This document shows, one piece after another, positions 35,511-44,330 of a stretch of 64,000 nucleotides of DNA. Origin of the DNA: Candidatus Poribacteria bacterium (GTDB lineage: Bacteria > Poribacteria > WGA-4E > WGA-3G); NCBI GenBank assembly GCA_026706025.1, contig JAPOZO010000072.1, positions 1 through 64,000 on the forward strand. The letters run 5' to 3'. The translations under genes were made by a program, and so were the position numbers. The notes beneath the pieces are model-generated. The model was not told where the DNA came from and did no database searches. It was given only the letters and a program-made list of their open reading frames with translations. Position 1 is the stretch's first letter, and every line of letters begins with the position of its first letter.

Positions 35511-38126
35511 CTATTTCGTGACTACGAGTCGTTTTGTTTGCGTGAATGTTGGCGTTGTCAATTCATAGAAATAAACGCCGCTCGCGACCTGTTCACCCAA
35601 TTCGTTTCTACCGTCCCAATACGCTGCCTGATCGCGGCTGAGATAATACCCCGACGCTTGATGTCCAGAGAAAACTGTTCGCACAACCTGTCCTGACGCG
35701 TTATAGATACGTATCGTGACTTCAGCATCTCTTGCGAGTTGGTACGGAATCCAGGTTTCAGGATTAAACGGATTCGGATAGTTGGCATAGAGTTTTGTCT
35801 CCAAGGGACCATTAACAGGCATCAACAATTGTTTTAAAAAACGTTTTACCAATGCTATTTGTGTAGTGTTCCCTGGAACTTCTTCAATTTTTTGGTAAAA
35901 AGAATGGAGGTGGGCGATAGCGGCATCGGACAATGCGGTGATATCATTTGATATAGCAGTGGGCATCGGAGTAGTTTGATGTTTCCGAACCGGTGCTGCA
36001 GCGATATTTTGATTCTCTTCAATAACCTTAATAATCGCAACGAGATCCTCGATATTTATCTCTCCATCTTTGTTGGTATCAACTCGCCGGTCTGTAGGTG
36101 GTTTTTCGCCGAAATGTACTACGGTAATAAGGAGGTCAAGTATATCCACCTGGCCATCCTGATTGACATCGCCAGTATGAAACATTTGCTTACCCTGTTC
36201 AACAACGTGCAATACTTGATTGATGGGGACATCCGTTAATTTCTGTACGATACCACTGGGCCAGTTTATGACTAATTCACTCACCCTTTCATTCTGTGCC
36301 AATCCGAAATGGATGCGTTTCTGATCCTGCTGCGCTGTATGGATACCTCCACCATTTTCGCGGAGTTGGGTTTTCCCATCAGGTGTCGTTGCGAATAACC
36401 TTGCGCCGATCCCATCCCGATTTGAAACGGTTCCTTCCAGATCAATTTGGAGCCAATTATTGCCAACGCCCATATTTCGGAAAAGTTGATCAGGTCCCCT
36501 GCTCAAAGGGTAAGGGCCTCTGCCGTTGGTGACAAAAAAGTCAAGATAACCATCTCTGTCGTAGTCAGCCATCGTCACGCTTTTTCCTCGCCCTTGTGTG
36601 CTTCCATTTGCGCCGCCTGCGTCAGCGCGTTGGATAAAATCACCATTTCCTCGGTTTTCATAAAGGTGATTAGGAAGGTTCTCAGCACTTGTTGAACGCA
36701 CAAGATAGAGATCAATATCCATATCGTTATCAAAGTCACCTGCTGCGACAGAACATCCGTCTTCAAAGGTATTAAAAGTCCCCGCGGCTCCAGAACTCTG
36801 GAACATATTTCCGCGGTTAATCACCAGCCGAGACGACGGCTGCGGCTGCAGATCCGTCAATGAAAAGTTAATAGTTTCTAATTCTGATATAGGTTGTGTC
36901 GCTTCTACCATGGTTACTGAAGCGGGAAGTTTGTAGATGAGCGTCCATTTTTTTGTATCCGGCTGATACCCCACATAAATCCCATATTTTGGAAATGTAG
37001 CGCGAGGCTTCAACCCTATGACCCTCGGATCATCAGGAGAGAGTGTGACTTCAAAAATTGCCGATCGTCGGGTCGGTATTACAGCTTGAAACTCACCGCC
37101 ATCAAACGCTGTTACCGGGTGTCCATCGGCACCGATTACAACTAAAGGTAACCGCGGTCCCCATTCTGAGTACACTTGAAAAGAGACATCCCCTTCCGTT
37201 TTGAAACTAACCCCTTTTTCTGTTGGATTGTTTCGCATGTTTAATTCTAATTTCCAAGGATCTATCTGCGTTGCGTGAGACTGGTAAACCACGCGGGCGA
37301 CAAAGAAATCGGGGAGCAGATCTCCGTTAAAATCTGCAATTGCAGCATCTTGTACAGGGTAACTAAAAGGAATTTTAAGTATCCCAACTAAATTTTCAAG
37401 GAGACTTACAGATGTATCATATATTACGAGCGGATACTTCTGATTACTAATGATGATTTCCATATCTCCATCTGTAGTTATATCAGAATATTGTGCTAAC
37501 TTACCACTCGGTTGCAGGAACCCAGCAGCGGCGGTGATATTTTCAAAACCATTCATCGTTTGTGCGAACAGAGCAGATGGGGCTAAGTTACCAGTCTTAT
37601 CCCGCCCAGCATCACCCATGAGAAGAAGATCCAGCCGACCATCACGGTTTAAATCCAACCAGAGAGGGGTCCTACCTCGCAAATATGGATAATCCAAACC
37701 GAAGTCGGCAGCACGTTCTACCAATAGACCGTTCTCATTTATATAAAAATGGTTATAGTGGTTCCGGTGTAAATTGCCTGACCCGCCCCCAGCACCGGAT
37801 AACACAATCATATCTTGGTCACCATCGTTATCAAAATCTGCCCATGCCGAACCGTGTGTATCCGCCTCGGGATTTGCATCCCATACCTCGTCAATAACGT
37901 CTGTGAAGGTGCCATCACCATTATTCCGATAAAGGCTTGGTTTGTGGCGGTGATTATTAGCCCACAAATCAAGGTACCCATCACCGTCAAAATCACCCCA
38001 AGCATTCCCCCAACTTTCACCAACACGGTTAATACCCACTTGCTGCGACACATCCTCAAATCGAATTTCACTTGATGCTGTGCACAGCGGGCAAAAAATG
38101 AGCAGTAACGTTATTAAAATTCTCAT
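35511..38126 (-). CDS. Secreted VCBS/FG-GAP and ASPIC/UnbV protein with dockerin-like and C-terminal sorting-type domain
   Basis: 871 residues. Signal peptide (MRILITLLLIFCPLCTASS). Calcium-binding FG-GAP/VCBS repeats of the form DFDGDGYLDLW, DFDNDGDQDM, DLNRDGRLDLL, DFDNDMDIDLY and DYDRDGYLDFF indicate a beta-propeller. An ASPIC/UnbV segment (NWLQIDLEGTVSNRDGIGAR) comes next, and then a dockerin-like pair of EF-hand loops (DVNQDGQVDILDLL and DTNKDGEINIEDLV near 670-710). The last 90 residues start NYPNPFNPETWIPYQLA and end VASGVYFYELTT...KRLVVTK, an FlgD-Ig/T9SS type A-like domain. AAGGAG stands 4 bases before the ATG. The role is unknown; it is probably at the cell surface. Confidence 0.88.
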   Translation of the reverse strand: MRILITLLLIFCPLCTASSEIRFEDVSQQVGINRVGESWGNAWGDFDGDGYLDLWANNHRHKPSLYRNNGDGTFTDVIDEVWDANPEADTHGSAWADFDNDGDQDMIVLSGAGGGSGNLHRNHYNHFYINENGLLVERAADFGLDYPYLRGRTPLWLDLNRDGRLDLLLMGDAGRDKTGNLAPSALFAQTMNGFENITAAAGFLQPSGKLAQYSDITTDGDMEIIISNQKYPLVIYDTSVSLLENLVGILKIPFSYPVQDAAIADFNGDLLPDFFVARVVYQSHATQIDPWKLELNMRNNPTEKGVSFKTEGDVSFQVYSEWGPRLPLVVIGADGHPVTAFDGGEFQAVIPTRRSAIFEVTLSPDDPRVIGLKPRATFPKYGIYVGYQPDTKKWTLIYKLPASVTMVEATQPISELETINFSLTDLQPQPSSRLVINRGNMFQSSGAAGTFNTFEDGCSVAAGDFDNDMDIDLYLVRSTSAENLPNHLYENRGNGDFIQRADAGGANGSTQGRGKSVTMADYDRDGYLDFFVTNGRGPYPLSRGPDQLFRNMGVGNNWLQIDLEGTVSNRDGIGARLFATTPDGKTQLRENGGGIHTAQQDQKRIHFGLAQNERVSELVINWPSGIVQKLTDVPINQVLHVVEQGKQMFHTGDVNQDGQVDILDLLITVVHFGEKPPTDRRVDTNKDGEINIEDLVAIIKVIEENQNIAAAPVRKHQTTPMPTAISNDITALSDAAIAHLHSFYQKIEEVPGNTTQIALVKRFLKQLLMPVNGPLETKLYANYPNPFNPETWIPYQLARDAEVTIRIYNASGQVVRTVFSGHQASGYYLSRDQAAYWDGRNELGEQVASGVYFYELTTPTFTQTKRLVVTK

Positions 38127-38347
38127 TTTTCTCCTTACGGTGTAGTCCGTTAAAAGTTTCCTTATTAGAATTAAAAACGCTGGTATTTAACACCAAACCA
38201 CTCAGTTCCTACAGTTAAGACTCCTAATCTCGGTTTTTTGATTGGAAATATGTCTATTACTGGATTTACTAAAGAAGCCCAATTGAGAAATTGAGGGAAC
38301 ACGAGAAATGGAAAACCGAAAAGCAATTGGCTTTGCCTGATTTGATA

Positions 38348-40819
38348 CTATTTTTCAATAATCATTTTGCCAGTAGCCACGAAATCATTTGCGGTGAGTG
38401 TATAGAAATAGATACCGCTTGCCACAGACTCGCCGAATTCATTCCGGCCATCCCAATATGCTGCGCGAAACTTGTTGTGATATATTCCTACAGGCAACTG
38501 CCCCAACTCCAATGTTCTTACAAGTTTTCCATCCGTAGAATGAATTGAAATGCTAACCTCAGCGGGCTTTGCCAACTGATAGGGTATCCATGTCTCCGGG
38601 TTGAATGGATTTGGATAGTTTGCCAGTAGTGCTGTCACTTTCGGCGATTCTTCAATAAGAGTGAGAGATGCCAAGATCTGTTCCAAGACTGCAATACCTT
38701 TTTGTGTGCCCGGGTCCTGTTTAAGCTGCCTTGCAAGAGCAATCCACTTAGGAAGATTCTCTATAGTGAGACTGGATATCTCGCTTGGATTGTTCCTGAG
38801 CATGGGAGCGGCCGCGTCGGTATCTATTTCTGCAGCAACTTCGACTAAATCTTTCACATCAACAACACCATCGCCGTTAACATCTGGATAGACACCCAAT
38901 CGGGCGGCATCTGCAAAATCAGGATTGTCAAAGTGAACTGCCACTAAGATAAGGTCTATCAGATCCACAGTACCATTCCGGTTCACATCTGCTGTCTTGA
39001 CAAACGTCTCCATTTGATTACTATCATCATATTCCGTCAGATTCCCTATCAATCCAGCAATTGGAGAGAAATTCGATATCTGGTTGTCCCTAAGATTTAG
39101 TATCACTAAGTTTGTTAAATCTTTGAGAGCGGATATATCCGATATCTGGTTGTCATGCAGATCTAATTCTGTCAGTTTTACCATATCTTTGAGTGGTGAC
39201 ACATCCGATATCTGGTTGCCATCAAGATCAAGTATCGTCAGTTCCGTCATACCTTCGAGTGGCGACACATCCGATATCTGGTTGCCATCAAGATCAAGTA
39301 TCGTCAGTTTTACCATATCTCTGAGTGGCGACACATCCGATATTTCATTGTCGTTAAGATCCAATTCTGTTAGATTTACCATATTTTTCAGTGGCGACAC
39401 ATTGGATATCTGATTGTCTCCAAGATCTAACACTCTCAATAGTCTCAAATTCTTAAGTGCGGATATGTTCGATAACCCGTTGTCATCAAGATCCAGCAAT
39501 GTTAGTCCCACCATATCTTTGAGTGGCGACACATCTGATATCTGGTTGTGGTCCATATCCAGTTGCCTCAGTCTCGTCAAACCTGCGAGTGGCGACACAT
39601 CTGATATCTGGTTGTCATCAAGTTGAAGCCCGGAGAGTCTCGTCAAACCTGCGAGTGGCGACACATCCGATATCTGGTTGCCATCAAGTTGAAGTCCTAT
39701 GAGTCTCGTCAAACCTGCGAGTGGCGACACATCTGATATCTGGTTATCATCAATATCCAGTTGCCTCAGTCTCGTCAAACCTGCGAGTGGCGACACATCT
39801 GATATCTGGTTGTCATCAAGTTGAAGCCCGGAGAGTCTCGTCAAACCTGCGAGTGGCGACACATCCGATATCTGGTTGCCATCAAGTTGAAGTCCTATGA
39901 GTCTCGTCAAACCTGCGAGTGGCGACACATCTGATATCTGGTTATCATCAATATCCAGTTGCCTCAGTCTCGTCAAACCTGCGAGTGGCGACACATCTGA
40001 TATCTGGTTGTCGGAAGCATCCAGAAGTGTTAGTCCTACCATATCTTTGATCGGAGAGATATCTGATATCCAGTTGTGGTCAAAATCTAAGTATTCGAGT
40101 TTTGTTAAAACTTTGAGTGGCGACAAATCAGATATTCGGTTAGTTTCAATATCCAATCCTGTCAAGTTTATCAAATTACTGAGTGGCGATACATTAAATA
40201 CACGGTTGTGTTCAAGAGATAAGTAGGTAAGGTTTGTGAGGACACCGAGTGGCGAAACATCAAATACCCGGTTCCCCCATAGAGAAAGGTGTGTAAGGTT
40301 TGTCAAATTACTGAGTGGAGAAACATCGGATATTTTAGAGTTTTGGTGAAGATCTAACACTATGAGTTTTGTCAATGTTTTGAGTGGCGACACATCTGAT
40401 ATTTGGTTATGAGCAAGATGCAGCTCTTTCAAGTTGACAGCAAATTCAAGTCCGGTTAGATCTTGAATGTCGGTCCCGAATCTATCATCTGGACATCTCT
40501 GTGGTACTGGCAACCATCTTGGGATTCCGGTCGGTTTTAAAAAGTGACACCTGCTGGCTTGAAGCACTTCCAAACTTTCCATATCAGCCCGAGTAATGTC
40601 CGCCCCAGTCTCTTTATCAAGTGCCAATTCAAGGGCGGCGCGGAGATTCGGATCCGGAATATGTACAACTTGTGCGATTACCATTTGGTAGGGTGTGAAA
40701 AAGAGAGCGCATGCGATGAGAGTTAGGACGACAATATGGGCAATCCCCGCGGTCCAGTTTAAAAGCGGTGTGCGCATTGATACGGTATATGTGAAAAACT
40801 CCAAATTTATACTCCTCAT
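38348..40819 (-). CDS. Secreted leucine-rich-repeat protein with dockerin-like and C-terminal sorting-type domain
   Basis: 823 residues from ATG 40819; ATG 40777 just before the signal peptide is an alternative. After the signal (IVVLTLIACALFFTPYQMVIA) come about 20 internalin-type repeats of 22 residues (L..LDL..NQISDVSPL..L). Then comes a dockerin-like pair (DVNRNGTVDLIDLI and DVNGDGVVDVKDLV), a linker, and a C-terminal domain beginning NYPNPFNPETWIPYQLA and ending VASGIYFYTLTAND. Part of the repeat region is a perfect 198-base tandem duplication. LRR proteins of this sort bind proteins or glycans outside the cell. Confidence 0.9.
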   Translation of the reverse strand: MRSINLEFFTYTVSMRTPLLNWTAGIAHIVVLTLIACALFFTPYQMVIAQVVHIPDPNLRAALELALDKETGADITRADMESLEVLQASRCHFLKPTGIPRWLPVPQRCPDDRFGTDIQDLTGLEFAVNLKELHLAHNQISDVSPLKTLTKLIVLDLHQNSKISDVSPLSNLTNLTHLSLWGNRVFDVSPLGVLTNLTYLSLEHNRVFNVSPLSNLINLTGLDIETNRISDLSPLKVLTKLEYLDFDHNWISDISPIKDMVGLTLLDASDNQISDVSPLAGLTRLRQLDIDDNQISDVSPLAGLTRLIGLQLDGNQISDVSPLAGLTRLSGLQLDDNQISDVSPLAGLTRLRQLDIDDNQISDVSPLAGLTRLIGLQLDGNQISDVSPLAGLTRLSGLQLDDNQISDVSPLAGLTRLRQLDMDHNQISDVSPLKDMVGLTLLDLDDNGLSNISALKNLRLLRVLDLGDNQISNVSPLKNMVNLTELDLNDNEISDVSPLRDMVKLTILDLDGNQISDVSPLEGMTELTILDLDGNQISDVSPLKDMVKLTELDLHDNQISDISALKDLTNLVILNLRDNQISNFSPIAGLIGNLTEYDDSNQMETFVKTADVNRNGTVDLIDLILVAVHFDNPDFADAARLGVYPDVNGDGVVDVKDLVEVAAEIDTDAAAPMLRNNPSEISSLTIENLPKWIALARQLKQDPGTQKGIAVLEQILASLTLIEESPKVTALLANYPNPFNPETWIPYQLAKPAEVSISIHSTDGKLVRTLELGQLPVGIYHNKFRAAYWDGRNEFGESVASGIYFYTLTANDFVATGKMIIEK
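39566..40012. repeat. 198-bp perfect tandem repeat within the LRR gene
   Basis: 39566-39763 and 39764-39961 are identical by eye over all 198 bases, and a third partial copy runs to about 40012. Each unit encodes three 22-residue LRRs. The flanking LRR codons are much more diverged. Identical copies point to recent unequal crossing-over or slippage, and the true copy number may vary. Confidence 0.9.
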
Positions 40820-40851
40820 CAGCAATCTTAGAAAATCAATTTTATATTTCA

Positions 40852-40920
40852 GTTGACATACTCCCCCCGCTCCGCGCAGGCGGAAGGATCCCCCTGCGCG
40901 GAGCGGATTGTGGTATCAAC
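40852..40920 (-). mobile_element. Possible end of an IS200/IS605 (TnpB) type element, without a transposase gene
   Basis: GTTGACATACTCC is followed by a perfect 14-base hairpin (CCGCTCCGCGCAGG at 40867-40880, complement at 40893-40906, 12-base loop), then GATTG and TATCAAC. TTGA...CTCC-hairpin-GATTC-like ends are typical of TnpB-type elements. The next 40 bases (GGGCACTTGCG...CCCTCTACTCC) may belong to it. No tnpA or tnpB is near, so this would be a remnant or a non-autonomous palindromic element. A plain transcription hairpin is the alternative. Confidence 0.4.
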
Positions 40921-41017
40921 AAAGGGCACTTGCGATTGCAGGTCTTACACCCTCTACTCCAAAGGATAAACTTTAATATTTAGGTTCACTGAAGCAACTT
41001 AGGTGATTATTCGGGTT

Positions 41018-41689
41018 CTACTTTGCCATATTTGCTGCGCCAGGGGTCGCCTGTACAACTTGGAAATCACCGGTGCCATCTGGCAAGCGTCCGAAGGATG
41101 CGTCTGTCTCTTGCTCTCCAAACGTAACGCTATCCAGTACTCGATTGCCATGCGCGTCTGTCCCGACAAGGATGACCGTCTCACCACTTTTAGACAGTTT
41201 GAAGTTGGCATGCAGTCCTTCAGTCGCATTTTCGTCATCATGATCTTCATCTAACCACACAATCAAATACCCATTTGCTGTGATCTCGGTATTTTCCGGA
41301 AATTCCCACTTGGTAAGATTGTCCTCTTTGTCAGAAAGATACATTCCAGTGAGCAGCACAGCACTATCGGTGAGGTTATACAACTCAAGCCAATCGTCAT
41401 AATCTCCCTGTGGATCAGCGATAATATTGTCATTGTCTGCCATCAGTTCGTTAATAACGACAGAAGATCCTACCATAGTTGGGTCAGTCATATCTGGCAT
41501 ATCCACCACATCACTGGGTTCTGTCGTGTCAGTGGGTTCTGCTGTGTCAGCGGGTTCTGCTGTGTCAGCGGGTTCTGCGGTATCCGCCTCTGGCATGACC
41601 GGGCTTACTATTTGTTGTGCCCGCTCACAAGACATAAAGGCAATGCAACTCATCAAAACAGCAACGAGAAATATTTGAAATTTTAACAT
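41018..41689 (-). CDS. Lamin-tail-domain lipoprotein
   Basis: 223 residues. Signal peptide II with lipobox FMSC (cysteine at 20). A low-complexity hinge of ADTAEP repeats (about 35-60) precedes a lamin tail domain: VVINELMADN, DYDDWLELYNLTDSAVLLTGMYLSD, GYLIVWLDEDHDD, FKLSKSGETVIL. LTD proteins are extracellular, often joined to nucleases or adhesins, but this one stands alone. AAAGGA stands 8 bases before the ATG, and a strong promoter lies about 130 bases upstream. Confidence 0.85.
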   Translation of the reverse strand: MLKFQIFLVAVLMSCIAFMSCERAQQIVSPVMPEADTAEPADTAEPADTAEPTDTTEPSDVVDMPDMTDPTMVGSSVVINELMADNDNIIADPQGDYDDWLELYNLTDSAVLLTGMYLSDKEDNLTKWEFPENTEITANGYLIVWLDEDHDDENATEGLHANFKLSKSGETVILVGTDAHGNRVLDSVTFGEQETDASFGRLPDGTGDFQVVQATPGAANMAK

Positions 41690-41818
41690 AGTTAATGTCC
41701 TTTATTTTAAATTGTAAATCAAAAAGTTAATGAAAGGTTTAATCTCTGTTCTATGACCCTAAAGCGACAGGTTTGTGCACTTTAGGATACATTCTTCAGT
41801 ATACAACCTTGCTAAGAA

Positions 41819-41847
41819 ATTATAGCATATTTGGTCTCAATTTTCAA
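41819..41847 (-). promoter_or_regulatory. Promoter for the lamin-tail lipoprotein gene
   Basis: Minus strand TTGAAA (41847-41842) and TATAAT (41824-41819), spacer 17, with extended -10 (TATGCTATAAT). About 130 bases before the ATG. Confidence 0.65.
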
Positions 41848-41951
41848 AAAAAATCATGCTTATCCGCGATTTTTAAACGCGTCCTACAAACAGTTTACCG
41901 AATTGAAGCACAGAAGCAGCGTTTAGCAACATCTGATTTAGGAGAGAGTCT

Positions 41952-43154
41952 CTACAAAAATTGTTGATAGACATTCATAATCTTTTCATAATGAATCTCT
42001 GGATTAAACTCGGTTTCCACCTTGCGGCGGCCTGCGCGCCCCATCCCTATAGCTTCGGTTTTATGTTCAAACATCCATAACAAGCGTTCCCGCAGCGCGT
42101 CTCGTTCGCCCGCTGGAAAGAGCAATCCATCAACGTCGTCTTCGATGAGTTCAGGGATTCCACCGATATCGGCACCGATCGCTGGTCTGCCGTAGGCATA
42201 AGATTCTAAAATAGACATCGGACAGTTCTCATACAACTCGGATGGCAAGATCATACAAATGCTATTCTGAATTAGTTCCCGAAGTTCATCGCCCTGCTTA
42301 AAACCGAGAAGATGGATATGCTCACACCCATTCTGTTCAAGCATACGCTGGATTTCAGGCACCGCCTCACCATCTCCGACAATATAGAGGGGTACGTGCT
42401 TGAGTGGCAGCGCAGCTTCTATCAACGTAAAAATACCTTTTGCCCGATACAACCGCCCAAAATAGAGAAGATAGTCCCCGATTTTGGAACTCGGCGTGAT
42501 GTCGGAGACATCAACAAAGTTGTGTATGGTTGATATTTTATTTCCAGGGATACCATACTGTATCATCTTTTCCCGGTTGAAGTGGCATACCGAAATAAAA
42601 TGGTCAAACTTATCATGTGAACCGAGTATCCGAGAAACATAAGATTCGGTAACGTTCAAAGCAGTGCGTGTGAATGAACCCCTATTGCAGCGTTTCGGTA
42701 GCGCGCGCCAGAAGTGTTTACCTTCACAGGCTTCACAAATTTCTTCGTTTGAGATATGACTATGAACTGGGCAGGTCAATTTAAAGTCGTGTAACGTCTG
42801 AACGAGTGGGATGCCAACTTCTTTAAGTTCGCCTAAAATTGAGGCAGTTAATTTACCGTAGTAGATATGGAAATGCGCGAGGTCAATCTCTGTGTCCTTT
42901 AGCAATCGTCGAATTGATTTAACGGCATCTTGGGAATATAAAAAGCGTAGCAAGTCCGCTATCCGTGGTTGCTCAAAATTTGCACCGTGTGGAAAATAAC
43001 GTTCCCATTCGGAGGGTTCGTTCTCAGCACTCGCCGTCGTGAAGGGGATGATTCGGTGTCCGTGCTTTTGCAACAATTCGGCAAGCACAAAAAAGTAGCG
43101 GTCAGAGCCGCCGCGAATATAGTGGTTTTGGGAGACGTTCAGAATAGTGTGCAT
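41952..43154 (-). CDS. GT4 family glycosyltransferase
   Basis: 400 residues. GT-B fold with YIRGGSDRYFFVLAELLQKHGH at the N-terminus and the donor-site block FGRLYRAKGIFTLIEAALP, LLGFKQGDEL, LPSELYENCPMSILESYAYGRPAIGADIGGIPELI. An EACEG...CNRGS cysteine-containing segment near 140-160 is seen in a subset of GT4 enzymes. Part of the polysaccharide locus; the sugar is unknown. Follows the second epimerase gene after a 165-base gap. Confidence 0.9.
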   Translation of the reverse strand: MHTILNVSQNHYIRGGSDRYFFVLAELLQKHGHRIIPFTTASAENEPSEWERYFPHGANFEQPRIADLLRFLYSQDAVKSIRRLLKDTEIDLAHFHIYYGKLTASILGELKEVGIPLVQTLHDFKLTCPVHSHISNEEICEACEGKHFWRALPKRCNRGSFTRTALNVTESYVSRILGSHDKFDHFISVCHFNREKMIQYGIPGNKISTIHNFVDVSDITPSSKIGDYLLYFGRLYRAKGIFTLIEAALPLKHVPLYIVGDGEAVPEIQRMLEQNGCEHIHLLGFKQGDELRELIQNSICMILPSELYENCPMSILESYAYGRPAIGADIGGIPELIEDDVDGLLFPAGERDALRERLLWMFEHKTEAIGMGRAGRRKVETEFNPEIHYEKIMNVYQQFL

Positions 43155-43319
43155 TCTGCTACAATTGGCGAGGCTGTTTGGGTTTCCAGCGCGCCCAAGG
43201 TATATCTACATTTCGTGTCGCGAAGCGGGTTGTATTTTGTGTCATGCGCTCTGTATTGGTGGCTAAAGCAAAGTAGAAGATTACAACTGGGGTCTGATGT
43301 ATTGATTTTCATTCTCCAC

Positions 43320-44072
43320 CTAAGTGCCAACAAACTGAGAAAACACATCTCGAATTGGTTTAAAGCCGGGGATCATAAATTCTGAACGTGCTTGCAGTTC
43401 AAGGGGTGGGTGGTTTTCCCCTAAAACATCTGCAGCTGTTGTCTCCGTATAGAATTCGCCATCGGTTAACTTTGCGAGTTCTTTCACTTCAACGGCTTTC
43501 CCCGTTCCAACATCATAGGTGCCTGTAATATTTGAATCTTCAACATAGTGGACAGCCCGAACAATATCCTCTACGTGGATATAGTCTCGTCGGAATGGAT
43601 AGAATACATAGCGGAGTGTCCGCCGCATGAGTTTTTCAGGTACAGAATGGTTTTCAGGCGGCCGATTTTCCTCAGCACCGTAGACATTGTAGAGCCTTAA
43701 AATGCAATACTTTTCATTGTTGGCTCGGATGTAATCTTCAGCAACTCGCTTGGACCATCCATATAATGATTTCGGGGAGATTGCCGTGCAAGACGATATA
43801 AAAATGAGAGAGGCGTTTTCTTGACGCGCCATATCAGCAATTTGTTTTGTCGCTTCGTAATTCCATTTAAAGATATCAGGGTCTTGATAAAGCGAATCGG
43901 CTATTGCACCGCAATGAATAATTGTTGCTGCTTGTTCTATTGAATTTCGTATTTCAGAGAACAGTGTCTCCCAACGCTGAAAACATCTGTTTTCATCAAG
44001 CGTTTTTGCCGAAGGATATGCTTGATGCAAGTGTCCGCCAATGTAACCTCTGGCACCTGTTAAGAAAACCAT
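43320..44072 (-). CDS. NAD-dependent nucleotide-sugar epimerase/dehydratase 2
   Basis: 250 residues, shorter than most extended SDRs. NAD loop LTGARGYIGGHL, serine in FISSCTAISP, and YGWSKRVAEDY with the Tyr-Lys pair. It probably modifies a nucleotide sugar. GGGAGG stands 8 bases before the ATG. A consensus promoter is 110-135 bases upstream. The short C-terminal domain suggests a small substrate-binding part. Confidence 0.85.
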   Translation of the reverse strand: MVFLTGARGYIGGHLHQAYPSAKTLDENRCFQRWETLFSEIRNSIEQAATIIHCGAIADSLYQDPDIFKWNYEATKQIADMARQENASLIFISSCTAISPKSLYGWSKRVAEDYIRANNEKYCILRLYNVYGAEENRPPENHSVPEKLMRRTLRYVFYPFRRDYIHVEDIVRAVHYVEDSNITGTYDVGTGKAVEVKELAKLTDGEFYTETTAADVLGENHPPLELQARSEFMIPGFKPIRDVFSQFVGT

Positions 44073-44177
44073 CTAAATCACCTCCCAATAACATAGGTAT
44101 AAGTTTTGCGTAAAATAGCGATGCGGGTGCGATAAACCTTCAGAAACCGTGGAAAAACCCGCAGGCAACATGCCAAT

Positions 44178-44221
44178 ATTGTAACACATCCAACAGAAAT
44201 TGTCAAGCGACAAGTTGTCGC
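44178..44221 (-). promoter_or_regulatory. Consensus promoter with adjacent palindrome upstream of epimerase 2
   Basis: Minus strand TTGACA (44206-44201) and TACAAT (44183-44178), spacer 17. Directly upstream of the -35 lies the perfect palindrome GCGACAA-G-TTGTCGC (44207-44221), a candidate binding site for a regulator. Confidence 0.7.
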
Positions 44222-44330
44222 GGGAGCAGGCTACAACACACTGATACTCAGCACATCACACCCTCTGAATGTGTGCATTTTAATCCGAGACAAGCACCCT
44301 TAACACTGGTATAACCGTATCGGTCAACCT

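Noticed and set aside
39084-40226. Long plus-strand frames rich in SGDTSDIWL
   Set aside because: They are the complement of the leucine-rich-repeat gene, whose signal peptide, repeats and C-terminal domain are all coherent on the minus strand.
43139-43195. Minus-strand peptide SPIVAECTL resembling SPTVAECTL in the beta-helix lipoprotein
   Set aside because: Only a short stretch matches and it overlaps the true start of the GT4 gene; no further beta-helix coding sequence follows.
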